The position numbers and the translations under genes are program-made. Below are positions 36,861 through 48,819 of a stretch of DNA of 64,000 nucleotides, one piece after another (positions within the stretch are counted from its first letter, which is position 1; each line of letters starts with the position of its first letter). The notes below the pieces were generated by a model. That model had not been told where the DNA came from. It ran no database searches and was given only the letters and a program-made list of their open reading frames with translations. Source of the DNA: Armillaria gallica (lineage: Eukaryota > Basidiomycota > Agaricomycetes > Agaricales > Physalacriaceae); NCBI GenBank assembly GCA_037576215.1, contig JBANDB010000001.1:3472001-3536000 (forward strand), given 5' to 3'.

Positions 36861-38030
36861 TCATGCTTCATTGCGAATTCTGGCTATGATAGCCGCCACA
36901 ACTCCCTGCACGTCATTAACCTGAACATGGGCGTCGATGACTTCGCTGACATCGATGTGCAAGTCTTCTATACCACCGACTTGTACTGCTGCCAGTGTCC
37001 GGGTACCGGGAACGAAGATGAGGGCTATCGATATGTCTCGAGGCTCGGATTGTGATGGGTCAACTCTATAAGTGAGCTGTATTTCATTGTCGGAGACGTT
37101 ATCCAATTGCGTGAGATTGATGATGGAGCGGTGGAGTGACAGGGACGCCGTGAACCTATGAAAAGGATCAGACCGGTGGTATGCGTCGGTGCGGGGATGC
37201 TAACCAGTCATACAAGGGCAACCATTTGCCGTCGTCTACATCCGCCTTGACACTTTTCTCAACTTCAGCCCTTTGTATTCTCAGATTTTCAACTTCGAGC
37301 GCTCCTCCCTTAACTCTATCCTTCACCTCCTTGACTTTGTGTGTCGCCGCTTCTATTTTGTCGGTCAACTCCTGCATTTCGACAATTTGATCAGCTAACT
37401 TCTGGTCCGCCATTTGGACCGTCAACCTAGGTTGAGGGTGGGTTTGTCGCAGCCTTGTAAGAGCGAGACGTGCATCTATAATCTTTTTCGACAAGTCCGC
37501 AGCTTGTGATGAAGCTTCTTTGATGCGATTGTAATCTGGGTACCTGTTAAAATCTGAACAGGAAAATGAGAATGAAATGCACCTGTTTCGACTGTTGGTG
37601 CCAACACCTTGATATTTTGTTGCACCTCAGCCAGCCTCATTTTAGCGCTTTTCAGGCTCTCTTTTCTTTGATCATTAAGAACTTTCATATTCCTATTATC
37701 TTCTGCTGTGACGATAGGCGCATCGTCGATGTTGCTGACGATTGACTTGACATATTTGTCTTTGGCGTTCTGTTCGAGATACTGGAACTTCAATTTTCGA
37801 AAAAAAGCCTAGCTTGTAGAGTGAGAAAAGATTATCGACAAATGACGGGCAAAACTCACGATCTGGGCAGCAACGTCGGAAGCGATGACACTGGGATCCT
37901 TCACTTCTACATCTTCTGCATCTACTGCAGCCTGAGCAAACGTCTGCGAGTGATGAGAAATTCCAACGCTGGATTTCTCGAAAAGATCCTGGAAGGCTTG
38001 GGCTTTGGCTAACGTCTCCTCCCGATTCAT
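36861..38030 (-). CDS. Kinetochore protein Sos7-like coiled-coil protein
   Basis: Sos7 partners Spc7 (KNL1) in the KMN network at kinetochores of fission yeast. The frame starts MNREETLAKAQAFQDLFEK; then comes the segment KLKFQYLEQNAKDKYVKSIV, which resembles the conserved Sos7 core, followed by long heptad-rich helices (AEVQQNIKVLAPTVET, then MADQKLADQIVEMQELTDKI and VENLRIQRAEVEKSVK). The C-terminal globular part contains WLPLYDW, LTQLDNVSDNEIQLTYRVD and ends IIARIRNEA. About four introns. Assignment rests on overall layout and the core segment, so a different coiled-coil kinetochore protein is possible. Its start is 254 bp from the divergent gene at 38285. Confidence 0.7.
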
Positions 38031-38284
38031 GGTTCAAGTTAAAGGTATCACGCATGTGACTAAACGCGACGCGAGGTCATGTGCAGCGTGACCATCTAAA
38101 TCGGGCATTGCCGCCGTCGGTACTCAGGCGTCGGCACCGAAGTATCACATGATTTGCACGTTATAAACGCGTGTCATTATGACACGCTCTTGTCTTGTAA
38201 CTCTCAACCTTGGCAGCACTGCCTTATTGCTCTATAAAAAAGGAGCGTCACCCACAAATCGTCGTTTCTCTTTCGCCTTCCACC
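38031..38284. promoter_or_regulatory. Divergent promoter between Sos7-like and coiled-coil genes
   Basis: A 254-bp region separates the start codons. A CTATAAAA TATA-like sequence at 38231-38238 lies about 50 bp upstream of the plus-strand start. Confidence 0.5.
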
Positions 38285-40899
38285 ATGGCCCCCATCAAAT
38301 CTGCGAAAGTGGCAAAATATACTTATGCTGAGCGTCCGTTTCTATTCTGTTATCGTCGTCTCCTCGGCTCATCATGTATCATGATCTGCAGGTGTTCTCA
38401 GTTCCATGACTCAGATACAGAGGGAGCACAAGAAGCAAGCAGTTAATTTGATATCACTCAGAGCACATGGTAAGAATCCTCATTTCGCTCTGCAAGCCGA
38501 TATTTACTAGTTTGCTCAGTCAAGAAGATTGCTGAACAGAAGAAAGACAAACTCGGACCAAACTGGTCGAACTGGGTAGGGAGAGCGGTTTCCAAGCTGG
38601 TGCGTCGCTATTTTCTTTCATCGCACTCCGCCGACTTTGCAGTAGGAGGACGACGGTGTCTTGACTGCGTCCGGACCAGGATGCGTCATGCTCACACCAA
38701 GCGGAAAGAAGGCGTAAGTTTTCAATATTATCAACCAGGCTCTTATATGTTTTTATTACCGCCCAGAATTACTGCCGCGCGCCGAAGCATTCTTTCAACT
38801 GCGCCTCCTGGAACATTTGGATCGCCCTCCGAGGAAGATCTCGTGACAAGAATGGCCATGAAAGATCGTGGTACAAAACGCCCTTTGAGAAGATCTTTAG
38901 CAGCCTTCGACACCAATAACCTTTCTTCACCGAGCGGACCGCGAGCTAAGCGCATCCGTGTGTCTCGAGATGTCGAAAGAACGCCTATATCTAAGATGAC
39001 AAAGGCGCAGGTAAGTTATGTCGTTCGACGTAAGGACGTACTCTCATCTTCATCGCTTCAGCTCAAGGCAGAGTTAGCTTCAGTAAAGAAAGCTCATGAA
39101 CTCGCTCTTCTTCGCGCTACCTCGCCACTTACTGATCTTAGTGATGAGGATGCTCACGCCATCGAATCTGAGCGTCTTCAGGAAGAGCTGAAGATGCGCG
39201 AACAAGAACTAGCAGATATTCGTGCAGAACTTGAAGACGCACGTCGCCAGACTGAGCTCGATGGACCCCAAACCCAACCGGACGACCGCGCTGAGTCATC
39301 TACACCCATGACTCCGTGTCACGCAGCGCGTCTCCGTCGAACGCACTCGGGAGGTGTTACCCGTACGCAGTCGGGCACGATCATACCGGATATCAGTCGC
39401 CATCCCACCCCGCCCAACTCTCCACCAGATATGGGGTACGGTAGCATGAGGGAGGATGATTCGGACATCCCCGACATATTTTCCTCTCCCTTTATGCCTC
39501 GTACTGGCAATGACAACGAGGGCAACTTCCGAATCAATCGCGAGGAAGTCGTGGAAACCGCAGCGGTCCTGAACGCCAAGGCATGTCGTAGATGTTGATG
39601 CACCCTTCCATCTAATTTTCTCCAGGTCACTACCCTCCAACATGATCTCGATATACGTTCGGAGGATCTCCGAAAAACCAATAAGACACTCAATGAAACC
39701 CGTGCCGTTCTTGAAGAATTCCGCGTCAAAAATTCTGTATTGACAAAGCAAAATGATGACACTGCTCATCATCTATCTGACTTCAAGAGGGCGGCACAGA
39801 GTGAGACACAGAACAATGCCACGCTCATCAATGATCTCAACCGTTCCATTCAAGATTTGCGTTCGGAAAACTCGTCTTTGAAAGATATCAAGCTTAAACT
39901 TATCTCGACCAACACCGCTCTGCTAGCACAGGTCAAACAATTGGAGTCGATGAAGGATGCCTTTATGCAACTGACGCAGGATGCCGACCAATTGCGGAAA
40001 CAGAACGGCGAAAGCAAATCCACTCTCGCTAGTTTGCAAAACGATCTGAAACTTGCTGAAGAAAAGAGTTCCACGACGAAAGCTGAAGTTGAGACTTTGA
40101 AGCTCGAAAAGGCGGCCTTATTGATGGAGACTAACAATTACAAAGATGAGATGGAGAGAGCTCTCAGCGAAGAGAAGGCCGTGTCTTCTCAACGCCTAGA
40201 TGTTCTATCCAGCATCCAAAAAGAGCAGGCGGAGCTGGACACCTCTTTCAAAGCTTGTCGAATCGAACTGGAAGCAAAAGACGTTCGGGTCAAAGATATC
40301 TCTGCCACCTTGCAGGCAAAGGTTCTACTTTTGGACGGGTCCTCGAAGAAGATCGAAACCATGCAAGATGCGATGGAGTCTCTGCGCGCTGAAAAGGATT
40401 CACGCATATGTGAAATGGCCCAAAAAGTAGCTGACCTGCGAACCGCACTCAGCACGGAGACCTCTCTTCACAAGACAGCTGCCAACACGTTGTCTGAGAC
40501 GCAGGCTTTAGTCTCCGAACTTCGTTCACAGTTGAAAACACAGGCTGCAGCGACCAATTCTGCTCAGTCGTCGTTTGAACAGGAGCAGATTCGAGCGGCC
40601 TCCTTGTGCGATGAGCTGGTGGGTGCTAAGGACAGGGCTGAAGCAGCAGAGGAAGAGGTTAACGAGCTAAGGGAGTCCAAGTCTACTGACGAAGCGACTA
40701 TATCGAGCCTCAAAGCCACGTTTGAGCGCCTCAAGACTGCGCAGATGGTAACTTTCAATCAGTTTGAGGGTCAGGTGGGTTGTTTTTGTTTCGGGTTGAC
40801 GGCGATGTTGAAGTACCGTCCGTATTCTAGGTCACCTCGGCTGGTCCTTCGCCATCACCTGTGCGAAAAGCTGTGATCCGGTCTGGAACGGGAGTGTAG
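38285..40899 (+). CDS. Long coiled-coil protein with N-terminal winged-helix-like region
   Basis: The protein starts MAPIKSAKVAKYTYAERVL, and the next 80 residues (QREHKKQAVNLISLRAHV, KKDKLGPNWSNWVGRAVSKL, EDDGVLTASGPGCVMLTPSG) look like a winged-helix domain of the histone H1 kind. A basic Ser-rich linker follows, then more than 500 residues of heptad coiled coil (for example ELADIRAELEDARRQTELD, EKSSTTKAEVETLKLEKAAL, VADLRTALSTETSLHKTAA). The end, after a last short intron, is PSPVRKAVIRSGTGV. About 770 aa. Function is not known; a chromatin- or cytoskeleton-linked scaffold is a guess. Confidence 0.7.
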
Positions 40900-42949
40900 G
40901 TAATGATTTATCGTTTGAATTCGTAAGATCTTTCGGACTCCTAGTATAAATTTTCTGCTCCATCTATGCTCTTGATATAACTTCCTATTCGTTGCAGACA
41001 TAATCTACATGGCATCTTCCTAGTATGACGACTTTACAGATAACGTTGTGTAATGTATTATTTCTTAGTAAAGCTATATCATTGGCAACGGCTGCCAACA
41101 TGTGGGGGGTTGTGAGGTCAGCGTTCGAACCCTGATGTAGAACTCTCGACTACTTGGTACCGATAGATGATCGATGTGCAGTCGCAACCACAGCCGTAAT
41201 GTTACTGTGACCTACTACTGCATATAGATGTACCGTTACCTACGGAAATGCAAGCGAACACAGATGGTACTTGGTTTGGGATTTTGTAGCAAGAGTTATC
41301 TGTTGCCCCTGTTAAACCTTTTCCATGAAGCTTCCTTCCTCACCAGCGACAGTCGTGCGTAGTACCGTTGTATTATGAAACGTACTGATTGAAACAAGGG
41401 CCATTTGAGGGGCATTTGATGTACAACAGAATCTTGAATCCGATTACTTACACTGTCTACCACTGCAATGACTTACACTCATTACATCCCCAAGCCGTAA
41501 GAATTAAAATGCCATGATTGAATGAGAAACGACGATCGTGCGAGTGCTTGCAAGTTGTGTGTAGATTAGGCGTTCCTGATCTGCTGGTTCCTGACCTTAC
41601 ATCCAGTATGGACCGCTCAGTCTAAGAGCCACATTTCTGCCGACTTTATCAGCAGGACTGACAGGCATTCCGCGGGTAGTCATCGTCATCTCTCTTACCA
41701 CATAAATCGTTTTCCCACGGCAATCGATGATTAAGTCTAATCAGTACCAAGTCCACCTGCCAAAATTGGATAACCACCTCGCCACTGCTCGCCAATAATA
41801 AACTCAAAGACAGATGTATCATGGACGGCGGCGATTTCGGGCGTCGTAGGAGTCGGCATACAAATTTCTTCTCTCTTCACTGTCGGTTCTCAGTTGGCAC
41901 GACGACTTGCCAAAAAATACGTCAGTACTTGATCAGAATTCCAACTCAAGGTCCTCGGAGGTGCCTTAACAACGTGGCGCTAGCATGAAGTCCGCGAGCA
42001 CGTGTGCCTCGCGTGCACCACGCTGATCAGTCCACGTGGATTTTGTAGACCGGCCTCCCCATCTTAGCAACACCCCTTTCGCTCATCTATCCTCTCTGAT
42101 AACAGCTGCTTCATATTCGAGTTGAAATTAACGACGTTTGCTACTTGCTCATATGCTTGAAGGATTGGCCCATTGCTCTGACTGGGCATTGCAATTTGCA
42201 AACGTTAAAAGGTTACCGGCAATGGCTGCAAGTGTACTTCAAGTTGGTAGACGTTTTCAAGCTTCCGAATTGGCGTTTTGAGTTTTAGGCCATATGTCTC
42301 TCAGGTACTCATATTGGCTGTAGGACATCAACGGGGCATTTCTGAAGAACCTGCCTACCGGGTTTCTCCTGGTGGTATGCCCCCCCGTACATAATGACGA
42401 TGTAAAGATCAAGGTCGGTCACATCTTGGTTCGTTTTAATTTTACTAATCTCCAGCCGTAGATCTATGTATCCATGGTTTTTGCTTGATTCAAACCTTTA
42501 AGTTTTTGTCTTTCGAGAAAGTGACTGTCCCATGCCGGATTGTATCTGGTCCCTAGATGTGCCCTGGATAGTATACCGAAATCGGCCTTGGATACTCGGT
42601 CCGTCGTGGATGACAATTGACCTAGCAATTATTCAACGCTGTTGGGGGACGACTTGCTAATCCGGGCATCTCGACGGACATCAGTGCGTCTTCAAGGTAT
42701 TTCCAGAATGGCTTGCCAGGTGATTAGACCTTTCCGAGTATTGATAGCATTGTTATAAAGCCTGTTCACATTCCAAAGGATCCCATCGTTCTCATTTGTG
42801 CCAGGTCGGATAGTATTCAGGTGCGCAGGCAGCTAACCTTACCATTCGTTCATCCGGCCATCATCCTGCTCACTCGTTAAACCCACTGTTTGTCTTTCCT
42901 TACCGTGCCTTTTCCTTACGCATCCATCATCATTTGTTTTCTTTCCATT
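40900..42949. other. Large intergenic region (2 kb)
   Basis: No reading frame above 60 codons lies between 40900 and 42838. A T-loop-like string at about 41130 does not fold as a tRNA. Nothing else was recognised; a long non-coding transcript or long upstream regulatory region cannot be excluded. Confidence 0.4.
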
Positions 42950-44176
42950 ATGACATACCGTCTTCCCTCTAACCTCGAATCTTTCGTCCCCCCTCCTGCT
43001 GCTCAAACTTCGGCGCCTACCTCCGCCCTCACGCATCCGTGGCGGGGAACATTCATTGTCAGCGGTATGCGGGCGTCTGATAAAAGCAGCAATCAAGAAA
43101 TCAGGGTCACTGCTGTCGAAACCGATGGAGATAAGTATGTTATTCACTTTGCTTGACTTCGCGAAGCTGATAACTATTCTATTGTCAGTCGTGTTCATAC
43201 ATGGCCAACGCACATGGTGTTTTCCTTGACGTCTCCATATGCATTGCCAATAATGTCGCAAGTGCAATCTTACATTCGCCAGAACAGAAGCAGCCCCATT
43301 CCTCTGTGCACGATTCTTCCTGATCGTTTGCGCGACCCGAATACGAATGCTGTTAATCTCTCCAACTTCAGGAATCTTTCCCGCATACTGTATGAAAACG
43401 AGATGGTGAGAAAAATTATACCACATTCGATATAAACCATCAAAAACTGATCTCCTGCCTTTGTATAGGTCGCTCTGGCGTCACTTTCGTCTGCTAGTAC
43501 ACCGGAAAGTCCCCAAGCTCCGCCTTCCTCGGGAATTCTGATATTTCCCGCATCCAACTCAACTGCGTTGCTCGTTGGGGCATTGTTTCTTGACGGAGAA
43601 TCCTTCCCTGACTTTGTGCTGTCGGCGATGAGAAATTCCCGCAGTGATGTATCGCCTTCATCTACTTCGCCCAGCATCCCGATTTCTCCTTCTGTTATCC
43701 AGGCGCGGTCGCAGCATCGTCAATATCATCAATCAGAACAAAGGGACATGATGTCTTCCGGCCCTTTCCGCCCTCACGAGCACATGTCGTCTTCGACATA
43801 TCCATCGACGGCGATGCGTTATCAGCACCGTCAGTCGCCGTCCCTAAGCCCCGTGTCCCCGGTCGACAATCCTAACACGTCAATTGCCGGATTTCATAAC
43901 AGGTCTCAGCAGTACTCGCAGATGCAACAAAGTGACTCCACTCAGCGGCCTGCCGCTAGCCAATACCGCTATATGCCTAACCCGTCATTACCCCCCGTTC
44001 CTGACGACAATACTAGCTACCCATCCCCTTATCGACATGGCGACCCTTTTCCCGGGCCGACATCCACTCCGGTGGACCCAAGGACTGGCTCTCTACCATG
44101 GATGGTAAAACAGGAAGGCGATGATCCTTCCGCTTACTATCAGCATGAACACAGCGGTCCTCATCGCTACGCCTAA
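42950..44176 (+). CDS. Unknown basidiomycete protein with N-terminal globular domain
   Basis: Three exons give about 365 residues. The N-terminal 190 residues look globular: HPWRGTFIVSGMRASDK, HTWPTHMVFSLTSPYALP, IPLCTILPDRLRDPN, FRNLSRILYENEMVAL, GILIFPASNSTALLVGALF, then FPDFVLSAM. The pattern of strands, a WP pair and a terminal hydrophobic strand faintly recalls SPOC/PTOV-type domains, but this is only a guess. The C-terminal half is low complexity, rich in Ser, Pro, Gln and Tyr. The introns at about 43131 and 43404 keep frame. A 195-codon frame on the opposite strand is a shadow. Confidence 0.65.
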
Positions 44177-44516
44177 CACCATTATCACTTAAACGCCTTT
44201 CTCCTTCGTATATCATGATTCTCTTCCAATCTCACCATCTGTTCTCCTCGCCTTGACACACTGTATTACCGCCTTGGTTTATCAGCCGCAGTACCCTTTA
44301 GAACATATTGGTCCGCCCGACTTGATCTCGTGTTTTTCTAGCTCATGGTCATATACCCACAAAGGCCTTTGTAGCCAACTATCTCTTCTTTTTCCGACTT
44401 CCAAATGTATCATTAACTACTACGAAAATTGTCAGAAGTAACAGTTACACAAGTCCTGTATCTTCTGTCGTACAAAATATATATAACCATCGCGTACCGT
44501 TTTCATCAGTTCCATA

Positions 44517-45316
44517 TCAGGCTCGGTTTTCCAAAGTAGATCCGCTACCCAAAGGAATACCATCATCAGAGCGAATCATTTGCTTCTCCTGCTGGAACTG
44601 CAAACGTAGGAACGCTAGACCAATCCCATAAAGGACCCAAAACAGCTAACGAAAAATCAATAAAACATACACTTGCGTTTGAGATATGCAAACAAACCAC
44701 AACTAGAGCGAGCCATGCATGTTTGGCAGAGTCCGGAACTACGTGCAACCCGCCCGTAGCAAAGGTCCATTCAGTATACAGTCCGTAATGGACCTACAGG
44801 GCTCAGATCAGCAAAGCGTATAACGAAGTTCCGATTGTTGAAGACATACTTGATACGCAGCCAACGCCAGAATAACAAGCCCAAGAACAGCGTGTACGTA
44901 GTTCTGAGGCGGCCTTCGGGCAAACCAACGAAATTTCACCCAGTGGATACCCAGCCCCAATACCAGTTGTAAGATGTAAAGTAACAACAAGGCAAGCCCG
45001 GTTTTTTGATGGGGGTCCGTGAAATGTGGAAGTCCAAGCTGGCCCGCGGACTTGTGGCCGAGAGCCCACCCCGCAAAAATGACAGGAGCGGAGATGCATA
45101 GCTGAATAACCAAGTGAACGGGGAACCATCTATACGCATATATGACTTCGCATAGTATGCGAAAGATGGCACTCACCTATTCGTACGGGTTCTGGTGTAG
45201 CGAGGCACCAATACGCCAACTGGAAGGAAAATTAAAAATCCAGTCGTGCATAGAATGGCATGTGTTTTTAGCTGCCGCTCGATGGATGTTAAAGGAAGAT
45301 TAGGAACCTGGGACAT
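44517..45316 (-). CDS. Cytochrome b561-type membrane protein
   Basis: This is a transmembrane electron carrier that binds two b hemes. From MSQVPNLPLTSIERQLKTHA the protein enters helix 1 (ILCTTGFLIFLPVGVL); further helices are FPVHLVIQLCISAPVIFAG, TGLALLLLYILQLVLGLGIH, YVHAVLGLVILALAAY and HAWLALVVLFWVLYGIG. Four well-placed histidines (KTHAIL, FPVHLV, DPHQKTG, YVHAVL) match the heme ligands of the family. A short hydrophilic tail ends STLENRA. No DOMON domain precedes it. Four exons. It may reduce ferric iron or recycle ascorbate-like reductants, or serve an extracellular oxidoreductase. Confidence 0.82.
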
Positions 45317-45763
45317 GGCGATTGAATGTCCTAGAAGGTGTTGCAGGAAGGTGAGTTAAAAACAGTGTACGTGGAACGTTTAGGTTCGTGTGAAACCTCG
45401 TATGCTCTTCGACCCACGACTGCCAAAGCCATGCACCCCTTCACCGTAATGTATGTGAACTTACAGTGAAGCTACAAAATTATAGATGGTATGATTGGTC
45501 GTCGGCGGGTCCTCTTTGTTCCGAATGACTATTCTAGTACAGAAGTTCCCAAGACGCATGGAATTTTTTTCCCTAATTCAACACTCCCGACGGCAAAAGT
45601 CCAGGTATACCAGAATTGCAGAGATTATTACACTGTGAACCAAAAAGATGTGTGGGCATGCAGGACAGAAATACTAATAGAAACCTGGACGAAAGAAATC
45701 ACTCCACCGTCGGACTTGAATTATAAAGTCGATAATTTGGTCGCTCTCACGAGTGCTGTCCCA

Positions 45764-48672
45764 TCATGCCGCCGCAGCCTTCCGCCTACTTCTCTTCACA
45801 GGCGCGACTGGGACATATTCTTCATCACTGCTATATATAACAGCTGCCTTCTTCGCCTTTCTCGGTCTCTTCGCGGGAGTGCCGTCATCCATCACTTGTT
45901 CCCGGATTCGCTTGGAAGAACGCTCTCCGGGACTTTCCTGCTGGCGAAACTCCATGTTCGTCAGCTCCGTTCCAAATTCTGCTCCAAGTGCCTCAGCCAC
46001 TGCATCCACATCCATCTGTTCGTCTGACATGGGGCATTCCTCTTGCACCTTCACCTTCTTCTCTTTTTTCTTCTTGGTCTTCTTCGGCGACGGCACATAC
46101 GGCTTTGCATGATCCACAGCCCATTCAATATCGATAATCCTAAAAGTCCCAAAGGAGACAACACGCACCGATGGGAGAAGACATAGTCAGCCTTTGGTTT
46201 TCCCAGGAGACAGCGCACAAAGAAAAACATGGACAACGAAAAGTATCCACCTCTCTTTTAGCTTGACATTATCCGGAACATAGCTCTCGGCCTTTCGGTA
46301 GAGATCCAGCGCTACTTGAAGATCACCCCTGCATGACAACACGTTAAATATCATCGGATTACCAGGGGCGACGAAAGATCAGACATACTTATCAGAATGA
46401 GCCCTCGCAAGGGCAACATACGCCCTTCCTGTTTTCTTCCTAGACACAGGGGATAGTGCTTCAGCCAGTGCCGTTTCTTTGTTGCCACGTTCACTGTAAA
46501 AGAGGTCAAGCCATCGGCAGAGAGTTATGTAATAAGAACACACAATTTCCTCTCCAGTTCCTGGAGCCGGGCTTTTAACTCATCATCGAGGTCCTTATGT
46601 CGCTTCAGGAGGGGCGTAAGCACGCCTGACGGAAGAGGAGCCGACTCTTTCTTAGGTGACCTGGACTTATGTCGGCCGGATCCAGGCGACATCCTTGTCT
46701 CCTTCTCTAGTCTCTCCTTCTCTCGCTCCTCTAGTATCCGAGCAACTTCCGCCTCCACAGCTTTGGATATCTTTAATACAATTAATAAACGTGAAAATTG
46801 ATGAACAGTTTGAACTGACCCTTTCATCAATCTCCTTGTCGGTAAGGCTAAGCACCATACTGGCAGAATGATCTCCTTCGGCTGATATTTTGTCTCGTGA
46901 CCCCGAGGACACCGTGAAGGGTTGGAAACTAGCACCTCCGAATGTTGAAACACGTGGCTTAGGCAACAATGAGCTTCGAGAACGAGGCACTTGCGACCCA
47001 GAAGCTCGGGTTGGTGGTGCAGGGGCAGGTAGAGCAACGTGAGCAAGCTTCGGAGCCGTATATTGCGCTGTTAATGCCGCAAAGTGTGGCTTCGGTGGGG
47101 GGCGCGAATCTGTTGTAACAAAGAACGGGTGTTTTAATGTAGCGTGCTAGGTCGAACGGTGGTGCAGACCTACCGCGTTCATTGACAATAGGTTTGTTCT
47201 CGACGTTCTTGGCGCTTACAGCAAAACTAAGAATCAGTGCATGAGATCTGAGTTCGTAAGATATAGCAAGGTCTGGGGCTTACTTTAGGGTATTGAGGGT
47301 ATCTTTCCTGAATTTTATGCCGGGGGCAATATTACAAATGAGCAGTCCAACAGATGAACCACCAAGAGCATCTTGCAAAATCCGAGTGAGTTTGGAATTT
47401 CTAAACGGTATGCGCGGTTCCCCTGTATTAAGGTTACGAACTACTTGTCCAAGGACACTTAGCGACTTGTTGATGGCTGCGGATTCTTGCATTCGAGACG
47501 CGTCGTTGCCGGTATGCTAAAAGAAACCGTTAAATAAACCCGCCGGCGGCAGGGACGAATAGAACAAGGCCTACTTTATTGTTCTCCGAGCCCGCCAAAT
47601 CTACTAGATTCATTTTTCCGATGATGGCTAAAGGATGCGGGTCAATAACAGAACAAGACGCAATTGAGAGAAGAACAAACTTCTATGACACTGATGGTCT
47701 GTCATGGTAACCTCAATCGTGAGGACGGCGTGTGAGCGGGACGACGCGTGGTTTAATTTCGTTGCTCCTACGGAACGGTGTTTTGTCGTTCGACTATGAT
47801 CACAGTTCTTCGATCAGAAGGGAGAGGTTGGTGGGGTAGATCTTACGCGTAAATGTTGTCAAAGTCTTGGACAGACTGAAGGGGGATAGAAGATAGGTTC
47901 GCTACAAAGACCTGCCCAGCGCCGTTCTCGCGAACAGGTAACTTGGGACCCTGAGAACAAAGTAGTGGTCAGGAGGAGTAAAGTAGTTGTCGTAGAACTT
48001 TACGAACATTCTCTCGGGTGACAAGGAGATCGTATACCTCATCTTTGTAGATCTCCATATAGGAGACCGAGAGCTGGGTATCGGGGTGGTTCAGAGCGGC
48101 CTTCCTTTCGAAGAGAGACTAAATGGGGGTGTATATGAATAGAAATCCAGCTGTAAGAGTAAGGAATTGTACAACATACTCTGACAACGCGAGGAATGAC
48201 GCCTGGGTCAGATTTCGTTCCTTGCATGGTGTGGGTCTTGCCGGAGGAAGTAACCCCATATGCAAATATAGTCACCGTCTGCCAAGATCACACGGGACTC
48301 AGAACGAGATAGGGCGAGAAAATAATAAAGCACGCACGACGCCGGTGTACACTACATCGACCAATGGTTCAACGTCATTCCGAAATATCTCCTCCTGAGT
48401 AGACGTCTGGTCGTAGCAGCTCGAGAACCTCCACCAGAGACATGAATGAGGAAGACTTAGATACTAGAAAAGGCGTAGACTTACGGGAACTTGAAAATCT
48501 GGGCAGCATTCGCTGGATTGGGTACAGTGACGAAGCATTGAGAAGTAGCCGAGTTGCTTGAGGCACCAGTATCGTCCAAGGAGTGGCATATTTTGATGGC
48601 ATCGTCGTCGACCTCCCCGTTGAGTCGAGGTCGTAGTCGGGCGGCAATCCTGATCTTCTGACCGTTGGCCAT
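45764..48672 (-). CDS. Kinesin motor protein, kinesin-10/KIF22-like
   Basis: This microtubule motor probably acts on chromosomes. The start [15 protein letters not shown] opens the motor domain. The P-loop is [14 protein letters not shown], switch I lies near HASSRSHA, switch II is NLVDLAGSE, and the motor ends with [18 protein letters not shown] and [18 protein letters not shown] disordered linker and coiled coil follow ([20 protein letters not shown]). The C-terminal module [35 protein letters not shown] and [18 protein letters not shown] is found in KIF22-type proteins, then a Lys-rich tail with nuclear-localisation character. About ten introns. Start 48672 is preferred over an upstream ATG-like start at 48774 because motors of this type begin here. 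Confidence 0.85.
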
Positions 48673-48819
48673 GGGCGGCAGTGGGTGACGAGAAACGACC
48701 CTGACATTTGACAGCGTCACGTTGAAGTTCAACGCGTCAAGATCACGTGATTCAGGATGCCACGCAAGTGCCACACTGCGGCGGTGCGGCCCGAAGTCTG
48801 CCGGCTTGCCTTTTTCTGA
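48673..48819. promoter_or_regulatory. Divergent promoter between kinesin and AsnRS genes
   Basis: 147 bp separate the two start codons and must serve both genes. Confidence 0.5.

Noticed and set aside
41120..41150. String GTTCGAACCC like a tRNA T-loop
   Set aside because: The flanking bases do not form the T-stem (three of five pairs fail) and no matching acceptor or D arm lies upstream.
42839..43426. 195-codon minus-strand frame
   Set aside because: It lies antisense to the spliced plus-strand gene at 42950-44176 and has no family resemblance.
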